In this document: in pieces, positions 1 to 11,274 of the stretch
How the letters are laid out: every line of letters starts with the position of its first letter
Numbering within the stretch: the stretch's first letter is position 1
Source: Diploptera punctata
Taxonomy: Eukaryota > Arthropoda > Insecta > Blattodea > Blaberidae
Reading direction: 5' to 3'
Assembly (NCBI GenBank): GCA_030220185.1
Contig: JASPKZ010007797.1
Coordinates: 2,028,001-2,092,000, forward strand
DNA: 64,000 nt
Notes under the pieces: model-generated
What the model was told of the DNA's origin: nothing
Seen by the model: the letters and a program-made list of their open reading frames with translations, nothing else
Databases searched by the model: none
Position numbers and translations under genes: made by a program

Positions 1-24
1 TAGTGAGAATTCCTAAAATAAGTA

Positions 25-267
25 ATCTTTTCATTATTTGCTGTATTCAATGTATTTGTTGGAGAGTTAGTCACTGCAAAATAATGCTCTGACCTGTTTA
101 GAATATTAAAAAGGAGGAGCCTTCTTTATCACAAAAGCAGGAGCTGATAAAGAGAAGTCGATAAAGAGTGAGGTGAAACTCGACTGTCATTGGTTGTAAA
201 ACAAAATTCATTGAAATGTGATTGGTCATTGGCTATGGTACCATTTGGGGCATGAGTTAAATAGTCA
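25..267 (+). repeat. H repeat, truncated copy
   Basis: This is the right-hand third of a dispersed repeat (called H here). Other copies lie at 31315-32160, 32206-32870, 33360-34006 and 60168-61163. All end in GGGGCATGAGTTAAATAGTC or a close variant. No coding potential was seen. Its class is unknown; it may be a non-autonomous DNA element. Confidence 0.7.
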
Positions 268-284
268 GATAAATGCAGGGAAAG

Positions 285-515
285 CAAAAAGATATTTGAA
301 AACCAGAGTAAACCAAAGCAAATCATAGAAGCTAGATTAGAGGATAGGAGAAACAAGAGGAAGACCTAGAAAGACATTTATGGATACAATAGAGGAGACA
401 GCAAAAAGGAATGAGAAAAGCACAGGAGAATTGAAAAGGATGGAAGAATCTGGAAGAGATGGATAGAAGCCACTTCAATGTTGTGATTCAAAAGGGCAAA
501 GAAGAAGAAGAAAAC
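285..515 (+). mobile_element. Non-LTR retrotransposon 3' end, decayed
   Basis: The plus strand reads G-R-P-R-K-T-F-M-D-T-I-E-E-T-A-K-R in one frame. This is the basic G-R-P-R tail found at the end of many insect LINE reverse-transcriptase ORFs. A frameshift follows, and the fragment ends in an AAGAAGAAGAAG tail near 500-512. Confidence 0.5.
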
Positions 516-517
516 CA

Positions 518-735
518 GAGTGAAGGAACATCTTAAGAATGTTAAAAATAGGGAAGTAGAAGAATTGGCAGTAGTCACTCATGCTTGGTAAAAATACATA
601 AAATTGAAAGAAAGACTAAATTAGTAAAACAAATAAAAACCTAAAGAGCTCACAATTTGAAAAAAAAAATCTACATTAAAAAAAACTAGGAGAAATTCAT
701 GAATTTTGAAATTCCCAAGGAATGTGATTTGTTTT
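518..735 (+). mobile_element. GIY-YIG-like retroelement remnant (possibly Penelope-like)
   Basis: The plus strand reads R-V-K-E-H-L-R-N-V-K-N-R-E-V-E then A-V-V-T-H-A-W, followed after stops by K-L-V-K-Q-I-type residues. The spacing resembles the second half of the GIY-YIG endonuclease (R-x-K-E-H ... K-S-A-x-x-x-H) carried by Penelope-like elements and some other retroelements. A second copy is at 5682-5900. The catalytic GIY-YIG start is not seen, so this remains an inference. Confidence 0.4.
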
Positions 736-1317
736 GGAGGTTCATCGGTCTAACAACAGATGGAGGAAGAAGCAGTGCATCATGACAACAGAACACAGAA
801 CAATGACTGTGCAAAAACTGATGATGGAATAATTACGTAACTGGTCTAAAAAGAAAACAAAATATGAGGTGAGGTGATGTATTTGACTGTGACCATGTGA
901 TTTAAATACTGTGTCTGTGATTAAAGTTTTAACTCTTCTTTACATTTGTTAGTGAATCTGGTATTCATTTAAGTTTGTTTTGAATTATTACACAGTGTTT
1001 TTTTTTATCTCAAATTAAGCATCATGATGAATAATGTACTCTTCAGACCAAGCTGTTCAAGTTTAATGTTTTCAAATGAAATTAAGAAATATTGTTTATA
1101 GATTTACATATTTATTACACTGAATGATAAAAATATTAATTTTGAATGTACAATTAGTTATTCAAGAAGCCCAAAACATTGTCAAATAAATTAACATGTT
1201 TGCTAATGAGTCATTCCATTATATTTTACCAATTAAATTTTTCTTCCAGGCTAACACTCCATGTTTTTGAAGTTATAATTAAATTTTAACATTTGCTATA
1301 ATGGACAAATTATTAAT
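735..1317. other. No gene seen
   Basis: The sequence is AT-rich. No coding frame, tRNA-like stretch or strong inverted repeat was recognised. Confidence 0.5.
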
Positions 1318-1505
1318 TTGTACAGAAAAATTAATACCTGAACTGGGATTTGAACCTGAACTTCTGGCCTTGTATGCCAGTGTGCTATCTATTACTCTAA
1401 TTCTTTGTTTTTTATTTTAGAAAGAAAAATTAATACTTGGACTGGGATTCGAACCCCGGATCTCTAACTCTGCGTGTCGGTATGATACCCATTACACCAT
1501 CTGAA
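1318..1505 (-). repeat. Two tRNA-like repeat cassettes in tandem (family F)
   Basis: Two minus-strand tRNA-like stretches (T-arm near 1346-1362 and 1446-1462) each follow a GAAAAATTAATAC flank. The second has a recognisable D-arm (GATGGTGTAATGGGTATC) and T-arm (GGGTTCGAATCCC). Neither makes a sound cloverleaf, so they are best read as SINE or tRNA-derived repeats, not tRNA genes. Confidence 0.55.
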
Positions 1506-1727
1506 CTCCAATACAAACATCAACAATTCTTTCCATATACCGGTATACAATTCTCTTTCATCAGAAGGCTGGTAGCGTTAATTTTTCTTTTTAAAATAAA
1601 ACTAAGTCCAATTCTGAAAAATGTTGATTTAAAGATATCAAAAAACTAATTCTTTATACTCCAATGTGCTATCCATTATACTAATTCAGGCTTGTGGTGC
1701 AAATGCTAATTTTTAACATTTACATCA

Positions 1728-1815
1728 GGAATCTGAATTGGTGTAATGGATAGCACATTGGCATACAAAGTCAGAAGTTAGGGTTCAAATCCCTATTTAG
1801 GCGTTAATTTTTCTT
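1728..1815 (+). repeat. tRNA-like repeat cassette, inverted relative to 1318-1505 (family F)
   Basis: The plus strand carries TTGGTGTAATGGATAGCAC and AGGGTTCAAATCCCT (A- and B-box like) followed by GCGTTAATTTTTCTT. This is the same flank as the neighbouring cassettes in reverse orientation. The two orientations are about 220 bp apart. Confidence 0.55.
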
Positions 1816-2504
1816 TACAAATTATTAACTTCATGTTTGTCTACTGCTGTGGTACACATATTCAGGAAATCATGGCTGTTCATAAAACAAGAACTGAACC
1901 AATAGTAATACCAACAGCCAATAAAATATAGCTCGCCCATCTTAGATTGTGTGAAGAATAATTCTTCTGGAGAACCATCTATAAATATAGGGAATGTTTC
2001 CAAATATCAGCTTTTAGTTTATAGTCACTTGAATATGTCTACAGCAGCAGTAGTTGAAATGTTGAGTGTTACTGAGTATAGATCATGGCAGTTAGCCCTG
2101 AAAACGATTTTGCAAGAATCAGAGAACTGGCATAAAAGTCTTCAAAATAACATTTTTCCTACATCTCTCAGGTTTTGTAAATGAGGAATTTAAAATTATT
2201 TTAAATTTAAAAATCATTTATTTTTTCACAGATAAATGAGCTCACATTATCCAAAAAAAAAAAAGTTATCTTAACTGGTGTAGATTAGAAAGAGAAAAAT
2301 GCTGTAATTTCATAGTAAATCATATCATATTGGAAAGTTCCAAATACAATAGTTCTATAAAAAATTTGTGTATACCTGGCAATATTTATAACATCCATTT
2401 TTAATATAATATTTTTCTTAAAAGACACTTTAGTATATAAACAGGTATGATCTCAATTTAAAATTTTTTAATTATTCTTTGGAAAAATGATTGAATATTT
2501 AATT

Positions 2505-2540
<36 letters not shown>

Positions 2541-2589
2541 TAATTGTATTTTTTAAAGTCTTGTATGATAATGTGTTGTTTTTCAAATG
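1816..2589. other. No gene seen; short (AT)n tract at 2508-2535
   Basis: The stretch is AT-rich with poly(A) and (AT)n runs. The small open frames near 1950-2180 show no recognisable domain. Confidence 0.45.
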
Positions 2590-3640
2590 GCTGGAGCTTG
2601 GTTTACACCATTAGTCCTCTTGCTTCCCAATAAAGTCATACAATGTCTTTCCTGTCTTTTTTCTCAGGGTCAAGTTGTCTGCAATTTAGCAAATGTTCCT
2701 TGCTTAGGAGAACATTTTCTCCACACAAGGAGCATTCCATAGTTCTAGGGACAATCCCCATTCTATGAAAGTGGTCATCATGGCCCATTTCCAATCTGAA
2801 GAGAGCTACTGTTGTTCTTCTCGGGAGGTGTTTTATTGTTTCAGCATATTTCACTATGTCTTCATATTTCTTTCTTTTGAAGATCTTTTATATTCTGTTC
2901 TCTTCTTTTTAGATGTATTTTTTTTGTTTTAGCTCCTGTTGTCTTCTTTGTAGGGATATCTCTTTTGTTTTTCTCAGCTTGATTTTGGAGTTTTTTTTTT
3001 TTTTTTGCTAAGAAGTCTGCTCGTTCATTACCCAGTATTCCCACATGTGACGGTACCTACTGTAATACAATGTGTTTACCCCGAGCTTCTTCAATTTTAT
3101 ACATGTTTTTATGTCCTGGATGATCGGGGTGTTTTATTGGTTACCAGTTAATGCTTATATTGCTGACATTGAATCTATCAATATTACTATCTTCTTCCTT
3201 ATACTGGGCCTGTATAAAATATTCTGTAGTCCAGTTTCTATTGCCTTTAGTTCTACATCAAAATTTTTTGCTCCCGGTCCAAGTGAAATATATTGGGAAA
3301 AGATTTCACTGTATATTCTTGCTCCATCTTTTGAGTTACTCAGGGAGCCATCAGTGTATATCCTTAACTATTTATCTGGTGGGTATCTGGTATCTATGGT
3401 TTCCAAGGAGATTTGTAACATATTATATAGTAGATCCATAGATTTGGATATAGGTTGGGTAAGCGATAGTTCTGATTTTACATCCAGATAGTCTAATGAA
3501 TTTATGAGTGGTGGACTGGGTAATACCTTGCTTTTTGTTCTTTCTGGGATTATTTCATTTACTTTGTCTTTGAATGTTTTTTGTGTTGTTAGTGATGTTT
3601 TACTTGTTTTCTTCTGGTACCAGGGATGTTTGTGTTTGTT
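2590..3640 (-). mobile_element. Non-LTR retrotransposon 3' part with RNase H domain, decayed
   Basis: On the minus strand, from 3640 leftwards, the ruined ORF runs from a connector into an RNase H fold. It contains L-R-I-Y-T-D-G-S-L-S (first Asp, near 3350), V-E-L-K-A-I-E (Glu, near 3250), I-L-I-D-S-M-S-A-I (second Asp, near 3180) and V-P-S-H-V-G-I-L-G-N-E-R-A-D-F (last Asp, near 3030). The four-residue D-E-D-D set is therefore visible. Downstream is a Cys/His block, M-E-C-S-L-C-G-E then K-E-H-L-L-N-C, like the zinc-knuckle end of RNase H-bearing LINEs (I/Jockey-type). Stops near 3375, 3160 and 3150 and a frameshift near 3050 break it. Confidence 0.8.
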
Positions 3641-3769
3641 TGCATTTAGTTTTGTATGATAATATTGTTTATGATATAGTTATATTTGTATTTAGTGGTT
3701 GTGTAATTACTTAGCAATCTACTGACCTAAAATAATTAAAATAAAATAAATAAATGTCAATTTTTTAAA

Positions 3770-4095
3770 GAGAAATAAATTTATATTTGAAGAGAAAAAT
3801 ATTACACTCAGACTGGGGGTTTGAACCCAGGACCTTTCATTTTCTATGCAAATGCTCTACCAGCTGAGCTACCTGAGAAACTCCAATCTAAATACAAATT
3901 TTTCTCTAACATAGACTGTTAATTCTCGAGTGCCAAATGCTACGAAAACGTTGCTTTGATCTTGTAAATGATGGCTTCTTTATTAAGAAGACCTTTTATT
4001 GAGAATTTTACATTACATTATAAAGTCAGTATAGCCTCTTTCTTTATCCATCATTGAGATGTATGAAATTAATATTAAAAACATAGAAAAAAATT
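3770..4095 (-). repeat. tRNA-like cassette (family E) with its extended body
   Basis: A minus-strand tRNA-like unit (GCTACCAGCTCA-type D-arm, CTGGGTTCAAACCCC T-arm) is followed by the flank TATTTGAAGAGAAAAATA. The body on the other side (AGAAGACCTTTTATTGAGAATTTTACATTACATTATAAAG; 3985-4030) recurs at 9240-9320 and 23640-23720. Confidence 0.65.
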
Positions 4096-5331
4096 GTCAG
4101 AATCAAGGTTTTAACCCAAGATCTCCAGTTTAATGCACTGGTACACATAAAAATAAATGTCATTTTAATGTCCAATTGAAATTATATATGTTACAAAATT
4201 TTAACTTTTTATAATATACAACAGAGAAGATAAGAAATTTTGGATTCCAAGATATGGATGCTCATTTATCTAAGAGAAATAAGCAGTTTTCTAAAGGCCG
4301 ATCTGGTATTTTTATCTTTTTCTAATACCAGATCCCTCTTTTTTACTTTCTTATCCAGTCTCCCTTGCCTGACCTCTTGTTTTTTTTGACCCTGATGGTA
4401 TTAGAGTATTTGAGACCAAAGGGTTCATTTCTGTCTTTCCTATATCTCTTTTTTTTAACCTTGTGGACACTCACCTTGAATGCCCACATAAGCTGCATGA
4501 TCAAATGCAGCCCCATTGCAACTTATAGCATAAGTATGCGATGGATTTGTATCATCAACTTTGGCTGGATCCACGTAATGAATAATCAATGAAAATTGTT
4601 CCATTTTCATGTTTATAAAGCATAAGAGTTAAAAAAAAAGTATAGTAAAATACAATGCTTGTTATAATGGAATGAACTGACAATAATTTAATTATTGTTG
4701 TGAAATTGTTCTGGTTGAGATGGTGGTGACATTGAATTTGAATAAAAACTCAAAATTTGTTCAGTTCATAATATAGCTAGTTTTCCAGAATTAGCCAAGT
4801 AGCAAAAATCTATAGCCACAGGCTCCTGAAAATGTCTGCTGCAGTATCAGATGAAACAAATATGAATTTAAGAACAATACCATGTACCAAGTCACCCAGA
4901 AAAAAAATTATATGCAACAATAGCGATACTGGCTGTTGCAAACCTACATGGCCAGTTGATACAGGGTGGAAACAAACTTTATTGATAGACATTCAGCGAT
5001 TGACTATTTTCATACAAAAACGATAATTCTGGTATGTTATTACACAGTAATGTGATGTTAATATATCAGACATGCATTATTTCCCTTGAACTGTTTAGTC
5101 ATGTGCTGTACTTGCTGTTAAAATAACATCCCATTCCACATAAACCGAAAGTTTCTATAACTTGCAACACAGTAGAACTTCACATACAAGTATCTTGATA
5201 CTGTAAAACCATTAACAAATGAGCAGCTTTTTTTTTAAACTGAAAATGTCCAATTCATTAAATTTTTCTTGAGAAAACAAAAACTTTATCTCCTGAATTT
5301 TTATTTTTACTTGTTTGGTGTAAACATCTAT
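4096..5331. other. No gene seen; weak repeat similarity at 4335-4465
   Basis: The stretch at 4335-4465 resembles part of the retroposed unit at 19748-20131 (shared CTCTTG-T(n)-GAC and TATTAGGGCAT-like blocks). A degenerate tRNA-like tract lies near 4090-4150. The open frames at 4810-5026 look random. Confidence 0.4.
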
Positions 5332-5346
5332 ATTCACAATCTACTA

Positions 5347-5648
5347 AAGTAAAGTAATCCCACTACAGGCCTCAGGAGGCCCTCGGAGTAGTAAGATGTT
5401 AAGGCTCCCACTTTTTCTAGACAATCGGCACTTGATGTCAGCCAGGTTGTCAGCCCTGCGTGATGACCGCCTTTACCCCCAGAACAAGTGCCTGGTACTC
5501 ATTTCCGTTAGAGGCTGAGTCGACCCCAGGGCCATAGTGCCGAGAGAAGGTTTGGGTCAGTTTAAAAATCCTGACCCCAATGGGACTTGAACCCTCGACC
5601 TTCCGGCTTGTAGCGCAGTGCCTTAACCACTACACTACGGCGTGCCCC
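5347..5648 (-). mobile_element. SINE, family C, with 15-bp target duplication
   Basis: The tRNA-like head is at the right end on the minus strand (TAGTGTAGTGGTTAAGGCAC A-box region, GGGTTCAAGTCCC B-box region). The body is shared with copies at 28472, 38174 and 59725. It is flanked by ATTCACAATCTACTA at 5332-5346 and 5649-5663. It ends on the left in TAAAGTAAAGTAA. Confidence 0.85.
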
Positions 5649-5681
5649 ATTCACAATCTACTATATAAATAAATTGATCAT

Positions 5682-5900
5682 CAGAATGAAAGAACATCTT
5701 TGGAATGTAAAAAAAATAGGGAAATAGAAAAATCTGCTGTAACTGGTCATGGTGGGTCAAGAAAGCACACAATTGAAGTAAAAGGAAAATTAATGAAACA
5801 GTTAGAGAAATGTAAAGAACTCATAGTTTGGGAGAAAATCTAGATCCGAAAGGACAAAAACAATATGTATTTTGAAATTTCTGAGGAAAAAAAGATTTAA
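5682..5900 (+). mobile_element. GIY-YIG-like retroelement remnant, second copy
   Basis: This parallels 518-735. The plus strand has A-E-x-x-K-E-H-L-W-N-V-K-like residues, then T-G-H-G-like and I-x-K-Q-L-E-K-C-K-E-L. The shared nucleotide blocks (AAAATAGGGAA, AAAGAACTCA, TTTTGAAATT) show common descent. Both copies are broken. Confidence 0.4.
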
Positions 5901-5935
5901 TTTAGAATTTAATCAAAATACAGTGGACAGTAGTA

Positions 5936-6050
5936 CTATAAGGTAATATCCAATTTATAAATGAGTTAAATATAAAGTTTTAACACCTCACCTCATAAAG
6001 TTCCATGTTTTCATGATACCAGTTTCAAAGGCAAATGGATAAAGATGGAA
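5936..6050 (+). repeat. P-type MITE, partial copy
   Basis: It begins like the 20.76 kb element (CTATAAGGTAAT, then CACCTCACCTCATAAAG, then ATACCAGTTTCAAAGGC). Only one side is present. Confidence 0.5.
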
Positions 6051-6129
6051 ACAAATTTGACTTTCACCATTTTTTTTAAATTAACAGCTTTAAAATTCTG
6101 GTGGATTACTTCTCTATACAAAAAGTAGT

Positions 6130-6255
6130 CACAAAATAAAATATTAAAATAGATATCTGGCAGGTGCCTTTGCCCTCAACTAGATTAAAAAAAATAATAA
6201 CGTTTTAACCTAGTTGAGGACAACAGCACCTGACAGGTATCTATTTTAATATTTT
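6130..6255. repeat. Hairpin MITE, about 120 bp
   Basis: Left arm AAAATATTAAAATAGATATC pairs with right arm GGTATCTATTTTAATATTTT. The inner arms (GGCAGGTGC / GCACCTGACA and CTCAACTAG / CTAGTTGAG) also pair, around an AT-rich loop. It abuts the mariner-like element at 6257. Confidence 0.65.
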
Positions 6256-6256
6256 A

Positions 6257-6956
6257 CACCCTGTCCACAGAAACACTTCCCTGTTATAAACAGGTATAGT
6301 GTCACTGTCAGTTGTTGGATTTACACGAATCTGGTGTCATTAGAAAGAGAAACTCAAACAATTTAGTACCTACCTCAAAGACACTCAATGTGTAGAATGT
6401 AGGATCTTCAAAACAGTGGATTTAGGAATTTTTAATTCTTGGCTAGCCCTTCACACAGATTTTCGTGGACTGCGTGCAAATGCAATTTCCACATTGACAG
6501 CCATTTCCCTGAATGGGTTTTCCTCTTATCACATATGCATCCATCCTCAAGAAACTGTCTATACCACCCCAGAATTGTTTTATTACTAGGTGTCACATGT
6601 TGGAAATTCTGTCTGAAAGCACGCTGAACACTTTGTATGCTATGGTATTCCGATACATACCAACTACGTTCTCTACGTTCCTGTGGGTTTGCCATAACAC
6701 TGTTAATTAACAAAGACTTAACAATTGTAAAGTTCAGACCAACAACAATGGCAAACAAAATCCAAACAGCATCTGTTTACAACTTTTTTTCTTCTTCTTC
6801 TTGTGCTGCCATTTTTGCGGGTCAACGATATCAATTGCACAACTCCTGAAATTGTTTGACTTTCTTTTTTTAACGACACCAGATTCATGTAAATCCAACA
6901 ACTGACAGCGACGCTATAACTGTTTATAACCGGGAAATGTTTCTGTGGACATCCTG
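6257..6956 (-). mobile_element. Mariner-like element, 700 bp, internally deleted, with transposase N-terminal domain
   Basis: Terminal inverted repeats of about 120 bp (left CACCCTGTCCACAGAAACAC, right mirror GTGGACATCCTG) sit at TA sites. Inside, on the minus strand (6432-6695), a readable stretch begins M-A-N-P-Q-E-R-R-E-R-S-W-Y and includes S-V-Q-R-A-F-R-Q-N-F and I-L-G-W-Y-R-Q-F. This is a helix-turn-helix domain that I recognise as DUF4817-like, found at the N-terminus of insect Tc1/mariner-type transposases. The DDE catalytic part is missing, so the element cannot move itself. Confidence 0.75.
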
Positions 6957-7862
6957 TATTTTGTGACTATTTATCTCAATGGATTTTTAATATGAAATTT
7001 ATCGGTATTGACAAAAAATACACTTTAATGGCTGACACTTGAATATCAAATTACTGTGTAATAACATGTGAAGGGTCCAAGGGAAAAACAATTAATGTCA
7101 CATTAAACTCAAACTGAGATAAATGAATTTTAAGTTTTGAAATGCTATATCATTTCCCTGTACTCATTATTTTCAAAACCTTATAAAACGTAACCCATAG
7201 CTTCTTTAAACAGTTTTCGCCTTTTAAATGTTACTAGGGAACAGTACAAACACTAAGAATATGAAACCTCAGTTTTTGTGATTTTGTGACATTCATCGTT
7301 TTTCCCCTGGACCCTTCATCTGATGGGTTCCTTATACCAAAGCTCTTGCTAACTTCCTTGAAAAACATTCTGAAAATTTGTTGGTATAGTTCATAAACAC
7401 CCTGTATAAATGCATTAGGCTTCTTTATGAACACATTTTCTTTTATTATAAATAAAAATAGTAAAATGAATTATATCAGTAACTAGAAATAGTTGACATA
7501 GAGTTGAACCTGATTATCTCTTTCTCTAACACAAATAATTAAGTCACTGCCATTTGAAAAAATATTATATACAATCAACACAGAAATATAGTAAAACACA
7601 AGGGTCTGCATCTGTTTGTGATACTTCATATCCATTATATAGGGGTGATATGTAATTCAACTAAAAAATTTCTTATCTTACAAAATATTTTAATCATTTA
7701 AATTGAATCTGTTATCTGAGAAATTTAATGGCAGCGTTCTAGCAAAATATAAAATTTATAAAACACTAATTTAAGAGTTATTAAGTTGAAATGTTACACT
7801 ATAATTAGGAAAGAAAGAAGCAAGTAAATGCACATGACAAGATCATAAAACAAACATGGAAA
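6957..7862. other. No gene seen
   Basis: The sequence is AT-rich. The minus-strand frame at 7234-7434 has no recognisable domain. Confidence 0.4.
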
Positions 7863-7864
7863 TA

Positions 7865-8429
7865 TAGGGCTATTCAGAAAGAAGGAACAGACTTCAAACA
7901 TTTATTTCTTCCAAACTACAAGAAATAGAAACACAGTTCCAATGCTCCTGAAAGAGAAAAGTTTGAAATTCTGATCATGGCCACATTGGCGCTGTTGCTT
8001 GTCATATTGATTGTTTGTATTAAAATGGCGACACAACAGGATGTTGGATTGGAAGAGGAGGAGCAGAAGATTAACTTCATTACCGGTGGCCTCTCAGATC
8101 ACCCAACCTAACCCCCATGTGATTTTTATCTGTGGGTTACGTAAAAGACCGTGTTTTTATCCCCCCTATGCCTGACACTCTTGAAAATTTGTGACATTGA
8201 ATTGTTGAAGCTGTGAATTCGATAACTAAAGGTCGGCTGATTTATGTGTGGCAAGAAATGAGCCATCATTTTGATATTTGTCGTATAACACATGGTGCTC
8301 ATATTGATTGCATAAAATAGTGAAATTTGAACTTTTCTCTTTCCAGGAACATTGGAATTGTGTTTAAATTTTTTGTAGTTTAGAAGAAATAAATGTTTGA
8401 AGTCTGTTTCTTCTTTCTGAATAGCCCTG
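7865..8429 (+). mobile_element. Mariner-like element, internally deleted, with DDE C-terminal scrap
   Basis: Inverted repeats of about 75 bp begin GGGCTATTCAGAAAGAAGG and end CTTTCTGAATAGCCC, flanked by TA. Inside (near 8095-8145) the plus strand reads P-C-D-F-Y-L-W-V, a degraded form of the L-D-F-Y-L-W-G-H block after the last catalytic Asp. Frames are broken throughout. Confidence 0.75.
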
Positions 8430-8711
8430 TATTATTGGAACATAATGTTGAACCCATTCTTTGAAAAATTCATTAGAGTACAACACTGATTCTGTCAGCT
8501 ATCCTTGAAAGCCAGTGCGCCATTTCAATATGCAACTCTCTAGCCCATTATCCTGTTTATATGCAACCTGTTACATTCAATAATTGTCATTGTATAAATG
8601 AAGCATGTGCACAATATCATTTAAAATGTATGTATTTTATTTTCTTTTTTGAAAAATGTCAAAAAAATTCCACCACTACTACTATTGTTGGCCACAGTGG
8701 TCTAGTCTTTA

Positions 8712-9320
8712 TATTTGAAGAGAAAAATTATACGCTCAGACTGGGGTTTGAATCCAGGACCTTTTGCATACTATGCGAATAGTCTAGCAAGTGAGCTATC
8801 TGGGCAACTCCAATCTAAATGCATTTGGTGCATGGGAATTAACAGCATATATTAGAGAAAGATTTGCATTTAGATTGGAGTTGCTCAGATAGCTCACTTG
8901 GTTGAGCTTCATCTAGTGCAGTGGTACTTATCATGCGGCCCTTGAAGATATTTATTAAGGCTCTTGGAATAATTTTACCTTCATTACATTACATTACATT
9001 TAAATTTTAAATTCTAAGTATAAAATAATATTATCTTTATTGAAATTCTATAAAACTTTGAATATCCCTGTGTCAACAAATATTGTTTCTTATATTTGGC
9101 TCTCTTGTAATTTCTAGTGAGTACCACTGGTCTAGTGTGTGAAAGGTCCTGGATTCAAACCCCATTCTGAGCATATAATTTTTCTCTTCAAATATAATTT
9201 ATCCATCATCGAGGTGTATGAAATGAATAATAAAAACATTGAAAGAAGCCATACTGGCTTTATAATTTAATGTAAAATTCCCAATTAAATGTCTTCTTAA
9301 TAAAGAAGCCACCATTTGCA
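8712..9320. repeat. Family E tRNA-like cassettes, inverted pair, split by a hAT-like insertion
   Basis: A minus-strand cassette at 8712-8815 faces a plus-strand cassette at 8875-9185. Both are bounded by the GAAGAGAAAAATTATA flank. The second is cut inside its anticodon arm by the element at 8919-9129. The non-tRNA body follows at 9185-9320. Confidence 0.65.
8919..9129. mobile_element. hAT-like MITE, 211 bp
   Basis: It starts CAGTGGTACTTATC and ends GTGAGTACCACTG, inverted repeats of the hAT CAGTGGTxCTCA type. It is flanked by 8-bp duplications ATCTAGTG (8911-8918) and GTCTAGTG (9130-9137), one mismatch. There is no coding content. Confidence 0.75.
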
Positions 9321-9399
9321 AGATATAAGCAAAGGTTTCATAGCATTTGGTGCGCGGGAATTAACAGCATACATAAGAGAAAGATTTGCATTTAGATTA

Positions 9400-9500
9400 G
9401 AGTTGCTCAGATAACTCACTTGGTAGAGCATTCGCCTAGTGTGCGAAAGGTCCTGGGATCAAACCCAAGTCTGAGCATATAATTTTTCTCTTCAAATATA
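9400..9500 (+). repeat. tRNA-like cassette (family E)
   Basis: The plus strand folds as an almost complete class I tRNA cloverleaf: acceptor GCTCAGA / TCTGAGC, anticodon stem TTCGC / GCGAA and T-arm CTGGGATCAAACCCAAG. It continues directly into CATATAATTTTTCTCTTC, the shared flank, so it is a repeat and not a free tRNA gene. Confidence 0.65.
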
Positions 9501-9543
9501 ATTTATCCATCATTGAGATGTATGAAATTAATAATAAAAGCGT

Positions 9544-9780
9544 TCTAGTCTCTACGTTCCTTGCCTCTAATCCCGAGGGTTCAGGTTCAAACCCCGATTG
9601 GGATCAATAGGTTTTTAGGATGGTAAAATCTAAGAGACAAGTCCTCCAGTAGGAACTTTAGACCATGGATCCCAAATTTCAAGATTTTTGGGCTCATAAA
9701 AGAATCTCAAGCCTAAATTAGTGCCTTTGAGGAAAATTTAACTGACCTTCACCACCAAAGTAATACCTAAGTCACAGTGG
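9544..9780 (+). mobile_element. SINE, family D, decayed
   Basis: A tRNA-like head (CTAGTCTCTACGTTCCTTGC, then GGTTCAAACCCCG) is followed by the D body (GGATGGTAAAATC, AAGTCCTCCAGTAGG, CTCATAAAAGAATC). The same body is at 20305, 42577 and 50285. Confidence 0.7.
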
Positions 9781-10146
9781 CGAGGTGTCAATGGAAGTGC
9801 TGGAAGCAGTGCTTCCCTATAATTTTTACAAAAATACATTATTTTTAATATCATTTAAAATTATAAAATTCTTATGTTAAAAAGTTGAATTAATTTTAAA
9901 TAAATTTATAGGCAAATAATTTATAAGTTAAATCTGTACGCTAGTGTCACCTATCAGAGGTTTCCCAAATTACATCTTCCATTCCTGGTGGCTTGGATGC
10001 GCGAGGCCTAGTCGCATCTTATCACCAACATTCTATGTTGAAAGAAAAATTAGAGTTCGTTTCCCTTAGTTAGTATCTCTGGTTAGTATTGGAATAGCAG
10101 TTTTATTAATTTTATTTAGTTTAATTGTTTATAGTATATAATTTGT

Positions 10147-10473
10147 CCATCCATAGTAATTCTGCCCCAAAGGCAGGTCCTTCATTGCAATCATAGCATT
10201 TTCATGCTATGCTTGCAGCTTACTAGGGAATTGTAGGTGTGGTAGCTTCCCGTTGCTTTCCACACCAGTGAAGGATGATGATAATGATAAGGATGATGAT
10301 GGCCATATGATTTCAGGGACCTTTTGGGCCTTAAAGTTTTCCTGACATTTGTCTTACAGGTGAGGAAAAACCCTGATAAAAACCTCACCCAGAAAAACTG
10401 CCCCGACCAGGGATCGAACCCAGGCCTGCTGCGTGACAAGGCAGCACGCTACCTTGAGACCACAGCGGTGGAC
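10147..10473 (-). mobile_element. SINE, family A2, with 11-bp target duplication
   Basis: The tRNA-like head is at the right end on the minus strand (B-box GGTTCGATCCC). The middle carries the A-family body (CTGTAAGACAAATGTCAGG in reverse). The tail contains CCTTCACTGGTGTGG and ends at a CCATCCATAG block. ATATAATTTGT flanks it at 10136-10146 and 10474-10484. Confidence 0.85.
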
Positions 10474-10484
10474 ATATAATTTGT

Positions 10485-11270
10485 ATGTCATATTTTATTG
10501 TGACCTTGTCACTAGACAAATAGTGTGAATGTAAATAGTTAATTTTCAAGTGTTTCTTGTAATTAATTTTATTCTGCGTTTTGTCATGAGTGAAATCGTA
10601 TAGAAGCTCACTAGCGAAGAGCTTCCAAGAATCCTCTCATGCTAGTAGCTCTGCTGCGAACATTCAAACGGAGTTGGAAAAGCATCATGAACCTATAATA
10701 TGAATGTGTGCTATTAAAAAACTTTTACAACACCCATTTAATTCACTTTCATTTCAAGACAAAATAAAATGAATAGAAAATTGTAGATCTACACAGCCTC
10801 TCACTGAATTAAATACTCAATATAAAGGCCATATAATTTTCACAGGACATTTCAGTCAAAATTCCTATCAAATTATCCCGTGGTCATGTGGTTGTAATAA
10901 TCTCAAAAAAAAATAAAAGTGTTCTACTGGCCGTGTCTTTTGTTCTTGCCTGAAAAGAATGTTTGGAATAAGACAGGTCTCGAGGATATGGCATAATTTT
11001 CATAAAAACTAAAAAAAAGCACTAAATTCTCATTTCATCACATAACAAAACTTAAGCAGTTGAAAACAGTTCGGCAAAAAAACTATAATTGAATTATGTC
11101 GGAATTATCTGTTTTTTGATCTATAATCGTTAGTATGAACTTTTTTTTAGTGAAGTTTTTATTTTTTTACTATGGAGCTTCCCTTCTCCCCAAACTCATG
11201 TCTCACCACTGGTTCTTCCATTTGGTTGACAGAATCATCACTTTACTGTATACAGAAACAAATAGTTACT
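10485..11270. other. No gene seen
   Basis: The sequence is AT-rich. No coding frame or repeat was recognised. Confidence 0.4.
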
Positions 11271-11274
11271 ACAT

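Noticed and set aside
3072..3491. Plus-strand open frame of 139 codons rich in hydrophobic residues
   Set aside because: It is antisense to the RNase H part of a LINE, which has clear catalytic motifs on the minus strand.
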